DNA of 64,000 nt from Candidatus Hadersleviella danica (GCA_016711405.1 JADJSZ010000028.1:1-64000), one strand, 5' to 3'; shown: positions 28,306-37,029, counted from the first letter of the stretch. Numbers and translations: made by a program. The notes: generated by a model from the sequence alone, not told the origin.

Positions 28306-30600
28306 TCATCCCAAATGGGGCACTGTCAAAACATCATCTTGCTCGGCCGCCATCAATTGAAATTGCGCCTCCCAACCTTGGCGGGCAGGGCCCGGCGGCC
28401 GGGTTGGGCTCCCCCCCCTCCCCCCCCTCCCCTGCTCGGCGGGGGGGGCCCGGAAGAGGGCTTGCGTGGTGGGGTCGAAGAAAATGTTTTTGGTCTTCTG
28501 TGCGCCCGATGCCTCATCCTGTACTTTTACTTCGTGTATCCATGCGGCACAGCGGCGGGCAGTAATAAAATGGGTTTGGTTGCCGCCGACATAGCGGGCG
28601 GGCGGTTCGCTGTCAAAGACAAAGATGGTGTATTGGCTTCCTGCGCCGCCAAATGGGGTAATGTTCATCTGGCAACGCCACTCAGAGCCACCGCCGGGGT
28701 ATTCGCAATTGGTGATGAAGACGTTGAAATCAACGTTGACCGTGCCCACGGTGGGGGTGGCGGAGACGGCCGGGGTGGCGGTTGCTGGGGGCTGGGTGGG
28801 CGTGGCGGTGGCGGGCACAAAGGCTTGGATGGCAAACTCAATTGGCTCGCCGATGGGGTCGCCCTCGGCCGTGGCCAGTTGCCATGTCGTCTCGTAAGTG
28901 CCCGAACGAGTGGGGGCGGTGAACTGCACCGTCAGCGTGACCTCTTCCTCGGCCAGCAGGGTTTCCGTCAGGGTAATGCCCGTGGCGTTGTTGGCTAAGT
29001 TAAACTCTTCTCCCTCGAGGTAGCTAATTGCCAAACCCGCTTCAAGGGGGCATGTGCCCGTGTTTTTGAGGACGAGATTCAGGCTGGTGGTGGTCCCCAC
29101 GGCCGCAAAAATGTTGGTCGTGGTGCGGCCGACATAGGCGCGCACCAGCTCATAGCCCGTGGTACAGCCATCCAAAAACGCCTGCGTGGGGTCAATGGTT
29201 GGCGAGGGGGTGGGGGTGGTGCTGGCCGTGGGCGAGGGGGTGAAGGTGGGCGTGGTGGTGGGTGCTTGGGCGGTTAGGGTGGCATTAAAGGCCGCCACTT
29301 GAGTTCCCACAAGGTCTAGGGGTTCGGTGGGGGTGGCTTGTTCAGCGGGGGTGGGCACGGCCGTATCGTCTGCTTCGGGCGTGTCGGTGCTGTTAGCCGC
29401 AATGATTTCGGCGGTGCTGGTTGGGGTGGGGGTCACATCGTCCCCCCCAAGGGCGAAAATTCCACCCGCCCCAAGGACGAGCAAGATGATGAGGCCAATC
29501 GCCCACGGAAGCCAGCGACGGCCAGCGGGAGGCGCCGTTGGGGTGGGGAAAACGGCCGTGGCTCCGCCAGCAGGGGCAAATTGGGTGGCATCCCCCCCAC
29601 TAGCTACCATGGTCGCCTCGAAGGGGTTGGCCACCAGCGTGCCATCATCGTTTTTAACGGCCGTTTGGATGCCCGCACTGCTGGCCGTTTGGCTGGGCAA
29701 GGGGGTGGGCTTGTCCTGCAAAAGTGCGGCGGGCAAAGCTGTGCCCAAATCAACAGTGGAACGGCGCACCGCTTGGCGCAATTCGCGGGCAAATTCATGG
29801 ACACTGCTGTAGCGGTCGGCGGGCTTTTTGGCCAACGCCTTGAACAAAATATCCTCAAAAGCGGTGGGTAAATTGGGGTTGAGCGTGCGCGGGTCGGGCA
29901 ATGGCTCATTGACATGCTTGAGAACTACCGCCAGCGGGGTATCGGCATCATAGGGCAATTTCCCCGTTACCAGTTGGTAAAAGAGCACCCCGAGTGAGTA
30001 CAAATCACTGCGCTCGTCGCCCGGCTGGCCCAAACCTTGCTCTGGCGACATGTAGGCGGGTGTGCCAATCATGGCTCCTGTGGCGGTGTGGGAGGGGCCA
30101 GACATCATTTTGGCAATGCCAAAATCGGTTAAGATGGCCGAATCCCGCTCGTTGAGCATGATGTTGGCGGGTTTAATATCGCGGTGCAACATGCCCCGAC
30201 TGTGGGCAAACGTGAGCGCATCGGCCAATTCGAGGATGAGTTGGATGGCGCGGGAAAGCTCCATGCGTTGCCCATTGGCGGCCAATTGCTCGATGAGTTC
30301 TTTGAGCGTGCCCCCGCTGATGTACTCCATAACGATGTAATAGGTGTCTCCTTCGACATCGAAATCAAAGACATCAATGATGTTGGGGTGGCTGATGGCC
30401 GCCATCGCCCGTGCTTCGCGCTTAAAGCGGGCCAAAAACTCCTTGTCGTCGGCCAAGAAGGGGTGCATTAGCTTAATGGCGACGTGTCGGTCGAGGTTTT
30501 CGTGGTACGCCTTGTACACCTCCGCCATACCACCTCGGCCGAGGTGTTGAACGATTTTGTACTTGCCAATGGTGCGGCCGATGAGTGAGTTGGTGGACAT
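28306..30600 (-). CDS. PknB-type Ser/Thr protein kinase with C-terminal Ig-like extracellular domain
   Basis: 764 residues. Kinase domain about 14-275: glycine loop LGRGGMAEVYKA, catalytic loop HRDIKPANIML, DFGIAKM, and APE-equivalent GTPAYMSPEQ. A juxtamembrane linker leads to one helix (WLPWAIGLIILLVLGAGGIFAL). Outside the membrane is a long Thr/Pro linker. Then comes an NBR1/CARDB-like beta-sandwich (SLNLVLKNTGTCPLEAGLAI to GTYETTWQL) and a Cys-containing terminal domain. It is expected to sense an external cue and phosphorylate cytoplasmic proteins. The Gly/Pro-rich stretch near the C-terminus overlaps homopolymer-rich DNA at 28375-28460 and could contain errors. Confidence 0.9.
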   Translation of the reverse strand: MSTNSLIGRTIGKYKIVQHLGRGGMAEVYKAYHENLDRHVAIKLMHPFLADDKEFLARFKREARAMAAISHPNIIDVFDFDVEGDTYYIVMEYISGGTLKELIEQLAANGQRMELSRAIQLILELADALTFAHSRGMLHRDIKPANIMLNERDSAILTDFGIAKMMSGPSHTATGAMIGTPAYMSPEQGLGQPGDERSDLYSLGVLFYQLVTGKLPYDADTPLAVVLKHVNEPLPDPRTLNPNLPTAFEDILFKALAKKPADRYSSVHEFARELRQAVRRSTVDLGTALPAALLQDKPTPLPSQTASSAGIQTAVKNDDGTLVANPFEATMVASGGDATQFAPAGGATAVFPTPTAPPAGRRWLPWAIGLIILLVLGAGGIFALGGDDVTPTPTSTAEIIAANSTDTPEADDTAVPTPAEQATPTEPLDLVGTQVAAFNATLTAQAPTTTPTFTPSPTASTTPTPSPTIDPTQAFLDGCTTGYELVRAYVGRTTTNIFAAVGTTTSLNLVLKNTGTCPLEAGLAISYLEGEEFNLANNATGITLTETLLAEEEVTLTVQFTAPTRSGTYETTWQLATAEGDPIGEPIEFAIQAFVPATATPTQPPATATPAVSATPTVGTVNVDFNVFITNCEYPGGGSEWRCQMNITPFGGAGSQYTIFVFDSEPPARYVGGNQTHFITARRCAAWIHEVKVQDEASGAQKTKNIFFDPTTQALFRAPPAEQGRGGRGGSPTRPPGPARQGWEAQFQLMAAEQDDVLTVPHLG

Positions 30601-30659
30601 GGGGGAGAAGAGAGAAGAGAGCTAAGGCTGACTAGCTGAAATGCTGACTACTGACCAGC

Positions 30660-31022
30660 TTATGCAACCGTGAAGGTGATGGTTTTGGTGTGGACGATTT
30701 GGCGTTTGCCTTGTTCGATGGAGGTGTAGTAAACGGCCGCTTTGAGGGTATACGGATCGGTTGGTTCCGCATCGCGCAGGTGCACGACGAGACTGATGGT
30801 GTGGTCGAGTGTTTCGATGACGGTGAGGGCACCCGCTTTTTGGCCACGGCCGTTGCTGATATAAATTTCGATGGACGGCCGTTCGATGAAAGGGGTTAGC
30901 TCGAACTCAAGGGCAATACGCCGCTTTTCGGGGGAAAGCTCCCAGCGCAGGTCGAGGATGCGAACATCTTCGCGGAGGGCGGGTTTGTTATTGGAGGTGT
31001 GGTCGAAAAAATTTATGTTCAC
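30660..31022 (-). CDS. Hypothetical beta-rich protein
   Basis: About 120 residues from a GTG at 31022; a longer frame begins at 31067. No family recognised. The sequence alternates hydrophobic and polar residues (RIALEFELTPFIERPSIEIYISN, HTISLVVHLRD, TKTITFTVA), suggesting an Ig-like beta sandwich without signal peptide. I prefer the GTG because a near-consensus promoter lies immediately before it, implying a leaderless message. It shares orientation with the kinase downstream and may be co-transcribed. Confidence 0.65.
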   Translation of the reverse strand: MNINFFDHTSNNKPALREDVRILDLRWELSPEKRRIALEFELTPFIERPSIEIYISNGRGQKAGALTVIETLDHTISLVVHLRDAEPTDPYTLKAAVYYTSIEQGKRQIVHTKTITFTVA

Positions 31023-31028
31023 AAAGGC

Positions 31029-31058
31029 ATTATAACGCTGTTGGGGGAACTGTTTCAA
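31029..31058 (-). promoter_or_regulatory. Sigma70-type promoter giving a probable leaderless mRNA
   Basis: Minus-strand TTGAAA (31058-31053), 18-base spacer, TATAAT (31034-31029), then only six bases before the GTG codon. Transcription would start at or next to the initiation codon. Confidence 0.7.
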
Positions 31059-31174
31059 GGAAAGCAAGCAAGAGCAAACCGCCTATCATTGACAAATGCG
31101 TGAATGGTTTGTAAATTTAGGCTCAATCCAAGCACTGTTCTCTCCCCCCCACACGCTTATCATTTTATTTAGGA

Positions 31175-31330
31175 ATGGTTTTTAGCCACTGGCGACTCGT
31201 TTGGTTTGCCTATTTGGGTGGGGGAGAAATGTGGCTGGTGTGCAACTGGGAGCCTTCGCCACAACAACTGCTTTTGCCGAAACCCATAGATAGTGCCCCT
31301 AATTTAACCGTGGATGTCGTGGTGCAATAG
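31175..31330 (+). CDS. Doubtful small ORF
   Basis: 51 residues beginning MVFSHWRLVWFAYLGGGEMW and ending TVDVVVQ. No ribosome-binding site and no recognised family; it might be a gene remnant. It is listed only because the spacer is long and otherwise empty. Confidence 0.2.
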   Translation: MVFSHWRLVWFAYLGGGEMWLVCNWEPSPQQLLLPKPIDSAPNLTVDVVVQ

Positions 31331-31454
31331 ATTGCGCTACGACGCTTGTGCTATATTTTCCCCAATCCACAACTCATTTCTGGGCATTACAGGCTCAAAA
31401 ATTACCTTCACGGCCGCCGATGCAGTTGGAATTCAACCCCCACCTCCCATGATT

Positions 31455-31665
31455 TGTGAGATAGGGACGGGAGATAGAGATAGTTGAGTATGGGATTTGT
31501 CGTACACTCACAGATGAAAAGTGAGTAGTGAGTAGTAAATAGTAGGGAACTACTTACTATTTACTACTTACTCTAGTAGAGGAAGTCTTTACATAATAGA
31601 GGAAATGTAGAGGTTTAGCCCACCATGTACCCCCTCTACCCCTATCTCTGCACTCTATCCCCCAT
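31455..31665. repeat. Composite dispersed element, copy B
   Basis: A GAGATA half-arm (31458-31484), then a block containing ACACTCACAGATGAAAAGTG, a GTGAGTA/GTAAATA...ACTTACTATTTACTAC palindrome, AGTAGAGGAAGTCTTTACAT, and the opposite GAGATA half-arm (31634-31660). The outer halves look like one GAGATA element interrupted by the inner block. Confidence 0.75.
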
Positions 31666-31748
31666 CCTGAGACGCACATGAGACGACCCTCGTTTTTGTG
31701 CCTCTCTAGCGTCGCCAGCCCTCTCCCCATCATTTACCCTCCTCCTTT

Positions 31749-33188
31749 ATGATTACCTTCTTACTCATTATTTATGCCATCGCCCTATTGGGTGTGACCA
31801 CTTTTGGGCTGTTGGGGTTTATAACCCTCTGGTTTTATTGGAAGCATCGCCATGCCGAGGAAGCCCCGCCCGCCTTGCCCTTTGGCATGGATATGCCGTG
31901 GGTGACGGTGCAGTTACCCATCTACAACGAGCGTTATGTGGTGAATCAACTGATTGATTCGGCCGTGCAAATCAACTACCCCGCCGAACGGCTCCAAATT
32001 CAGGTGGTGGATGATTCCAGCGATGAGACGACCCAACAAGCGGCCGAGCGAGTTTCCCATTACCAAGCCCAAGGGGTGAACATTCAGTTGTTGCACAGGG
32101 GCAATCGGCAGGGGTACAAGGCGGGGGCGTTGGCTGAGGCCACGGCCGTGGCCCACGGTGAATTCATCGCCATTTTCGATGCTGATTTTATGCCCCCGAG
32201 CGATTTTTTGCGCCACACCATCCCCTATTTTGTGGCTCAGCCCCGCTTAGGCGTAGTCCAAACCCGTTGGGGACATCACAACGCCGAAAGTTCGCCGCTG
32301 ACGGCCGCGCAAGCGATTGCGATGGATAAGCATTTTATGCTCGACCAACAAGTGCGCCATCGCGCCCGCTTTTTCCCCAAATTTAATGGCACGGCTGGCA
32401 TTTGGCGGAGCGTCTGCATCCAAGACGCAGGGGGGTGGCAAGCAGATACAGTTTGCGAAGATTTGTGCCTGAGCACCCGCGCCGTTTTGCGGGGCTGGGA
32501 TTTCCAATTTTTGCCGCAACTGGTCACGCCGGGGGAGTTGCCGACGAGTATGATGGCTTATAAAAACCAGCAAGCCCGCTGGGCGAAGGGTGCAGTGCAA
32601 TGCCTGCAAAAATTTGGCTGGCAAATTGCGCGGGATAAGCATCAACGGCCGCTCGGCCGTTTGTATGCCATTTTGTCTATGGCGGGCTATTTTGCCCATC
32701 CTTGCTTGCTGGCTATTTTGCTCTTGCAACTTCCCCTGCTTTGGCTCAATTATCCGCTCCCCCCAGAGCTGACTTTGCTTAGTTTGGCAGGACTTGGGCA
32801 ACCCATTCTGTTTATTCTCGCCCAACAGCTTATCTACCCCGATTGGCGGCGGCGATTGCGCCACTTTCCGACGCTGATGCTCATTACGGTGGGGTTAGCA
32901 CCAGCCATCACCCGTGCCATTGGGCAGGTTTGGCTCCAGCGGGAGCACCCGTTTGCCCGCACGCCCAAAGGGCAAGCGGAAGCGGCCGACCAGCCCCAGC
33001 AACCGCGCACCTTGGATGGCTATCGCTTGCCGTTTGATTGGATTGTGTTGGTGGAGATAGGGCTGGCAGTGTATGCGGCCGTGACCCTCGCCGTGGCTGT
33101 TTGGCAAGGGTACTGGGGGGCACTCTTCCTCCTGAGTTTTGCCAGCGCGGGTATGGCCTATGTCGCCTTTTTGAGCCTGCGCGAATAA
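31749..33188 (+). CDS. Cellulose-synthase-like family 2 glycosyltransferase
   Basis: 479 residues. One N-terminal helix, a cytoplasmic GT-A domain (VVDDSSDETTQ, IFDADFMPPS, VCEDLCLSTR, QQARWAKG giving the D, DxD, ED and QxxRW motifs) and about four C-terminal helices. Such processive enzymes polymerise UDP- or GDP-sugars while exporting the chain, or glycosylate lipids. The exact product cannot be assigned. It follows a repeat-filled spacer and seems to be a single-gene unit. Confidence 0.88.
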   Translation: MITFLLIIYAIALLGVTTFGLLGFITLWFYWKHRHAEEAPPALPFGMDMPWVTVQLPIYNERYVVNQLIDSAVQINYPAERLQIQVVDDSSDETTQQAAERVSHYQAQGVNIQLLHRGNRQGYKAGALAEATAVAHGEFIAIFDADFMPPSDFLRHTIPYFVAQPRLGVVQTRWGHHNAESSPLTAAQAIAMDKHFMLDQQVRHRARFFPKFNGTAGIWRSVCIQDAGGWQADTVCEDLCLSTRAVLRGWDFQFLPQLVTPGELPTSMMAYKNQQARWAKGAVQCLQKFGWQIARDKHQRPLGRLYAILSMAGYFAHPCLLAILLLQLPLLWLNYPLPPELTLLSLAGLGQPILFILAQQLIYPDWRRRLRHFPTLMLITVGLAPAITRAIGQVWLQREHPFARTPKGQAEAADQPQQPRTLDGYRLPFDWIVLVEIGLAVYAAVTLAVAVWQGYWGALFLLSFASAGMAYVAFLSLRE

Positions 33189-33212
33189 AAAATGGGCTGA
33201 TGACGACAGGTA

Positions 33213-33296
33213 TTGAACCGCGGAGGCGCGGAGAACGCCGCGAAATTCCCCGCAAAAACTCCACGCCCTCTGCGCTCTCCGTGGTTAGAAAAAATC
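33213..33296. repeat. GGAGGCGCGGAG dispersed palindrome, copy 1
   Basis: ACCGCGGAGGCGCGGAGAAC at the left and CGCCCTCTGCGCTCTCCG with GGTTAGAAAA at the right; a second copy is at 42537-42607. Confidence 0.75.
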
Positions 33297-33413
33297 TAAA
33301 CCAAAGATTTATTGGTCAAACAGGAAAAGGTAGGGAGAAAGAGAGGGGCAAAAGGTGATTTTTGGCCTAATCAATGAAATTCTTTGAGAAAACAGCCTTT
33401 TTCTAAAAAATAC

Positions 33414-33442
33414 TTGACACTGAGTTAATTTTTTTATATTAT
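33414..33442 (+). promoter_or_regulatory. Consensus sigma70 promoter with overlapping operator
   Basis: TTGACA (33414-33419), 17-base spacer, TATTAT (33437-33442). AGTTAATT in the spacer (33423-33430) is matched by an inverted AATTAACT at 33455-33462, flanking the -10 and start site. It drives the DUF2089 gene about 200 bases downstream. Confidence 0.75.
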
Positions 33443-33552
33443 CCTACATATATCAATTAACTTAATTTCCTGCCCACCCCCCAATTGGACAACGTAGTTA
33501 GAGTACTCAAACGGCCGACCGTTGTCTTTGGGTTGGGTGGGAAAGGAAAAAC

Positions 33553-33635
33553 AAGTCAAAAGTAAGAAATAAAAAGTGAAAGGGACAGAACTGACCACAT
33601 TTCACATTTCACTTTTCACCACTTTTCACCACTCA
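33553..33635. repeat. Heptamer inverted repeat (AAGTGAAA / TTTCACTT)
   Basis: AAAAGTAAGAAATAAAAAGTG on the left and TTTCACATTTCACTTTTCAC on the right are complementary and sit in the leader of the DUF2089 message. Confidence 0.7.
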
Positions 33636-33647
33636 AGAGGCGACTCA

Positions 33648-34091
33648 ATGCACCCTATTCCAAGTACTTGCCCTGTCTGTCATAACCAGCTAACTGCCAC
33701 GAAATTGCACTGCCACCACTGCCAAACAAGCATCGAAGGGCAATTTTCGCTGGGCATGTTGCACAAGCTCACGGCCGAACAACTTCGTTTTGTGGAAGTG
33801 TTTCTGGTCTGTGAAGGCAAAATTAACCGTGTGGAGCAAGAGTTGGGGCTTTCTTACCCGGCCGTGCGTTCCCGTTTGCAGGAGGTGGTGGAAGCCCTCG
33901 GCCGTGAAATGGCCCCGCCCGCCCCACTCACCCCACCTGCTTACAGCTATAGCTATGTGACACCCCCCACCCCACCTGCCCCCCCTGCCCGCCCCGCAAT
34001 GGCCGATGACCTGCGGCGCGAACTGCTGGCCAAAGTCTCGGCGGGCGAAATCACGGCCCAAGAAGCGGCCGAACGCCTTCGCCAAGGGTAG
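33648..34091 (+). CDS. DUF2089 zinc-binding regulator with C-terminal SHOCT-like helix
   Basis: 147 residues from the ATG at 33648, which has AGAGG nine bases upstream. Two Cys pairs (CPVC and CHHC) form a zinc ribbon, followed by LTAEQLRFVEVFLVCEGKI, the DUF2089 signature, and a helix-turn-helix-like LSYPAVRSRLQEVVEALG. A Pro-rich linker leads to LLAKVSAGEITAQEAAERL, a short-oligomerisation-type helix pair also found in the next two functional genes. DUF2089 proteins commonly neighbour DUF4097 adhesin-like proteins and probably control them. Confidence 0.88.
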   Translation: MHPIPSTCPVCHNQLTATKLHCHHCQTSIEGQFSLGMLHKLTAEQLRFVEVFLVCEGKINRVEQELGLSYPAVRSRLQEVVEALGREMAPPAPLTPPAYSYSYVTPPTPPAPPARPAMADDLRRELLAKVSAGEITAQEAAERLRQG

Positions 34092-34182
34092 AGAAGATAG
34101 AGAAGAGAGATAGAGATAGAGGGGGACGTAGTTGGCCAGCCTACCAAGGATTCCTCTATCTCTGCCTATACCCACTATCTCC
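34090..34182. repeat. GAGATA dispersed palindromic element, copy 3
   Basis: AGAGATAGAGATAGAGGGGG at the left, GGCCAGCCTACCAAGG in the centre, CCTCTATCTCTGCC at the right. It is followed by AATCCCA-type heptamers to about 34225. Confidence 0.8.
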
Positions 34183-34237
34183 TCCGCCCAATCCAAAATC
34201 CCCAATCCCAAATCGAAAATCCCCAGAGGTGAATCCC

Positions 34238-35572
34238 ATGAAAAAAAGTTTTCCCACAGGTAAAGCCCCCCAAATTATTGTCACCGAGTGCTACGGCGAA
34301 TTAATCGTCAAGGCACACCTCGAGCCGCATGTTATTGTGAAGGGTGATGACCAAGTCACGGCCGAGGCCAAGCCCGACGCCGCCGATGTCATTACCGTCA
34401 GTGGTTACGCCAATCTCATCCTCCTCGTCCCCGAACAAAGCCAACTGCTCATCCACCAAAGCTCTGGCAGTGCCACCATTAAAGGGGTGCACGGGCACAT
34501 TGATGTGATGCAGGTTCACGGCGAACTCATCTGCAAAAGCGGTCATTCTATTCATGTGCAGGAAGTATATGGCAGTTTTATCGGCCGTGATTTAGACGGC
34601 GCCGTGCAAGTCGGCAACGTCAACGGCGACATCAACATCCGCAACAGTGGCGGCTTGCAAATCAAGACCCTGCATGGCGATTTGCGCGGCCGTAATATCA
34701 ACGGCGCTGTCAGTGTCGAAGATGGTCAGGGCGATATTAGCCTCAACACCGTTAACGAAGGAGTCACCATTGGCTCTAGCCAACGGGATGTCAACCTGAA
34801 AAATATCGCGGGGGTGGTGCAAATTGGCCATGCGGCGGGCGATATTCGCCTCTATGATGCCCTTTCGGCAGGCAAGCACTCCCTCAAGGCCGACGGCGAT
34901 GTCATTTTGCGTTGGCCAGCCAATGCCCCGCTTCTGCTCACCGCCACCGCACCGCAAATCGTCTCCAAAATCAGCTTAGACGAGGAACATCGCATGGAAG
35001 AAAATGGGATGACCACCTTAAGCGGCCGTATTGGCGAAGGCGAAACCCATCTGCTCATCCAAAGCGAACAACGCATCATCCTCAAAGGCCGCCAAGCCGA
35101 AGGGGAAAGCGATTTCGATTTTGATGTGGATTTCCACTTCGATTTGGGCAGTTTAGGGGCCGAATTAGGGCACTTAGGCGAACGCATTAGCTCCCAAATT
35201 GGACAAGGGATGGCCAAACTCTCCCAAAAATTAGAGACCAAGTTTGGCCCCCAATACGGCGAAGACATCGCCCTCCGCACTGAAAGAGCGATTGAAAAAG
35301 CGATGCAGAAGACGGAAGAAGCGATGCGCCGGGCAGAAGAGAAGATGGCTCGTCGGCCGATGACTCCCCGTATCCCTCCTGTTCCCCCTGTCCCACCCAT
35401 TTCTCCTGTCCCCCCCATCCCGCCCATGGGGTCAGTCGTCTCCGCCCCAACCGCTCCGGCCGCCCCCAACCCACAAAACGTCGCGGCCGCGCAGATGAAA
35501 ATCTTGGAAATGCTCGAAAAAGGGGTCATCTCCGTCGAAGAGGCCAATGTGTTGCTTAAAGCTATTGAATAG
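34238..35572 (+). CDS. DUF4097 beta-repeat protein with C-terminal SHOCT-like motif
   Basis: 444 residues from the ATG at 34238 (AGAGGTG upstream). Residues about 1-260 are a right-handed beta-helix-like DUF4097 repeat region rich in short GDIxL, GxVxV turns (GDINIRNSGG, GDLRGRNINGAVSVED, GDISLNTVNEG). A charged helical region follows (AIEKAMQKTEEAMRRAEEKM), then a Pro-rich linker. The C-terminal ILEMLEKGVISVEEANVLL resembles SHOCT. No signal peptide or membrane helix. Comparable proteins (YvlB, LiaX) act in cell-envelope stress responses; here that role is an inference from family and neighbours. Confidence 0.85.
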   Translation: MKKSFPTGKAPQIIVTECYGELIVKAHLEPHVIVKGDDQVTAEAKPDAADVITVSGYANLILLVPEQSQLLIHQSSGSATIKGVHGHIDVMQVHGELICKSGHSIHVQEVYGSFIGRDLDGAVQVGNVNGDINIRNSGGLQIKTLHGDLRGRNINGAVSVEDGQGDISLNTVNEGVTIGSSQRDVNLKNIAGVVQIGHAAGDIRLYDALSAGKHSLKADGDVILRWPANAPLLLTATAPQIVSKISLDEEHRMEENGMTTLSGRIGEGETHLLIQSEQRIILKGRQAEGESDFDFDVDFHFDLGSLGAELGHLGERISSQIGQGMAKLSQKLETKFGPQYGEDIALRTERAIEKAMQKTEEAMRRAEEKMARRPMTPRIPPVPPVPPISPVPPIPPMGSVVSAPTAPAAPNPQNVAAAQMKILEMLEKGVISVEEANVLLKAIE

Positions 35573-35576
35573 GCCA

Positions 35577-35800
35577 CAAAGATAGAGGGGCGAGATAGAG
35601 ATAGATGCGTAGGTGATTGATTGCACACTCAAGGATGAAAAGTGAGTAGTAAGTAGTGAGTAGTAAGTAGTAAATAGTGGGGAACTACTTACTACTTACT
35701 ACTCACTACTCACTACTTACTCGAGTAGAGGCATCCTTTACACAATAGAAGGGTACATAGTTGGTGAATCCACTGCGTTCCTCTTTTCTCTTCCCCCTTC
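35577..35800. repeat. Composite dispersed element, copy C
   Basis: GAGATAGAGATAGA arm, GCACACTCAAGGATGAAAAG, then a long heptamer palindrome with GTGAGTA, GTAAGTA and GTAAATA units followed by their complements. ACTCGAGTAGAGGCATCCTT and ACACAATAGAAGG follow. It shares block order with copy B. Confidence 0.8.
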
Positions 35801-35811
35801 TCCCTTCTCTC

Positions 35812-35828
35812 TAACCTAAGTTAGGTTA
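35812..35828. promoter_or_regulatory. Operator candidate TAACCTAA-G-TTAGGTTA
   Basis: Perfect 8-bp inverted repeat about 110 bases before the GNAT gene. Followed by AATAGAATAAC, which may contain a -10 element. Confidence 0.5.
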
Positions 35829-35848
35829 CAATAGAATAACTTTCCCAG

Positions 35849-35876
35849 ATTGCCCATGAATGATTTCATGGGCAAT
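35849..35876 (+). promoter_or_regulatory. 12-bp leader hairpin
   Basis: ATTGCCCATGAA and TTCATGGGCAAT pair perfectly around TGAT, about 60 bases before the GNAT start. It lacks a T-run, so it is more likely an RNA structure or protein site than a terminator. Confidence 0.5.
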
Positions 35877-35935
35877 TTGCTCTGGGGGGGGACTCAAATA
35901 TCAGGGACGAAATTTCCACTCACAATTACCTCGTC

Positions 35936-36934
35936 ATGGTTGCTTTGCCCACCCGCGCCAAGCAGAATACAACTGGCCCACGGCCGATTAAACTGCACCG
36001 GGATACCTCCCAAGTTGTAGAGTTACTCGCTGTGGCTTTTGATTTGCCCCTGCGCCGTGCCCACAACTATTACCAACTTGTGCCCGAATTTGGGTATGGG
36101 GCGTTGGTCAATCGGCTCAAGGGACAAGCCATACACCCGCCGGGGTTTGTGTGGGAGGAAAACGGCCGTATCGTGGCCAATGTCTCCTTCATTCCCACCA
36201 ACACCACGGGCTATTATTTTATTGCCAACGTCGGCGTTCACCCCAATTTTCGGCGGCAAGGCATCGCCTATCGGCTCATGGAAGAGACTATCCAGTGGGC
36301 ACGCCAGCACCATGAACAAAGCCTCTTTTTGCAAGTAGATGAAAAAAATATAGGGGCGATTCACCTGTACGAAGCGTTGGGGTTTGACCACATGGGAGCC
36401 GTGACCACATGGCGCAACGCCGAGGATGGCTACCCCCCTCGCTTAAGCATGCCCCCCTTGCGCCGCAACCCCGATGAATTTGAGGGATTTACCATTCAGC
36501 CGTTGGGGGCGGAACAATGGCGGGAAGCGTATGCTCTCGATACGCGCATCCTCGGCCGTGAATTTGGCGTACCCTCTCTGCTCAAGCCAGACCTGTATAA
36601 GCGGAGTTGGCGCAATTGGTGGCAAGATTTTCTGCTGGGAACCTCGTCCGAAAATTGGGCGGCCGTCACCCCCTCCCACGAATTAATTGGGCTGGCGCAA
36701 ATCAAATCGGAATGGGCCAGACCCCACACCCTCAAACTCCGCCTGCACCCCGATTGGCAAGAACGCGCCACACGGCCGTTGCTGGCCAAACTCCTGCGCC
36801 GATTGCGCTACCTCGGCCGTGCCAACATCTCCCTCCCCCACCCCACGGCCGATGCCACCGCCCACAATCTATTCAGCGAGGCACGGCTCACCGCCCACCA
36901 AACACTTCTCTTCATGCGGCTAGACCTAAATTAA
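35936..36934 (+). CDS. GNAT-family N-acetyltransferase
   Basis: 332 residues, twice the usual GNAT length. The first ~175 residues hold a complete GNAT fold with acetyl-CoA loop VGVHPNFRRQGIAYRLMEETI and the terminal IHLYEALGF. The second half (EGFTIQPLGAEQWREAYALD onward) looks like a degenerate second GNAT fold without the CoA loop. Substrate unknown. It is preceded by a palindrome and a leader hairpin, suggesting its own control. Confidence 0.85.
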   Translation: MVALPTRAKQNTTGPRPIKLHRDTSQVVELLAVAFDLPLRRAHNYYQLVPEFGYGALVNRLKGQAIHPPGFVWEENGRIVANVSFIPTNTTGYYFIANVGVHPNFRRQGIAYRLMEETIQWARQHHEQSLFLQVDEKNIGAIHLYEALGFDHMGAVTTWRNAEDGYPPRLSMPPLRRNPDEFEGFTIQPLGAEQWREAYALDTRILGREFGVPSLLKPDLYKRSWRNWWQDFLLGTSSENWAAVTPSHELIGLAQIKSEWARPHTLKLRLHPDWQERATRPLLAKLLRRLRYLGRANISLPHPTADATAHNLFSEARLTAHQTLLFMRLDLN

Positions 36935-36944
36935 ACGGCAATCT

Positions 36945-37029
36945 GATAGAGATAGGAGATAGAGATAGAGGGGAACGTGGTAGTTTGGCCGACTAAAAAA
37001 TCCTCTATCTCTATCTCTACACTCTATCT
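36945..37029. repeat. GAGATA dispersed palindromic element, copy 4
   Basis: Very close to copy 1 at 6693-6773: arms GAGATAGAGATAGAG and CTCTATCTCTATCTCTACAC, centre GGGAACGTGGTAG. Confidence 0.9.

Larger units (their letters stand above)
31068..31748. other. 681-bp intergenic region
   Basis: Contains a weak 51-codon frame (31175-31330), a composite dispersed repeat (31455-31665) and presumably the promoter of the GT2 gene. Nothing else is supported. Confidence 0.7.

Noticed and set aside
35640..35720. Possible CRISPR array (regular short repeats)
   Set aside because: Units are 7 bases with no spacers and no cas genes; they belong to the heptamer class.
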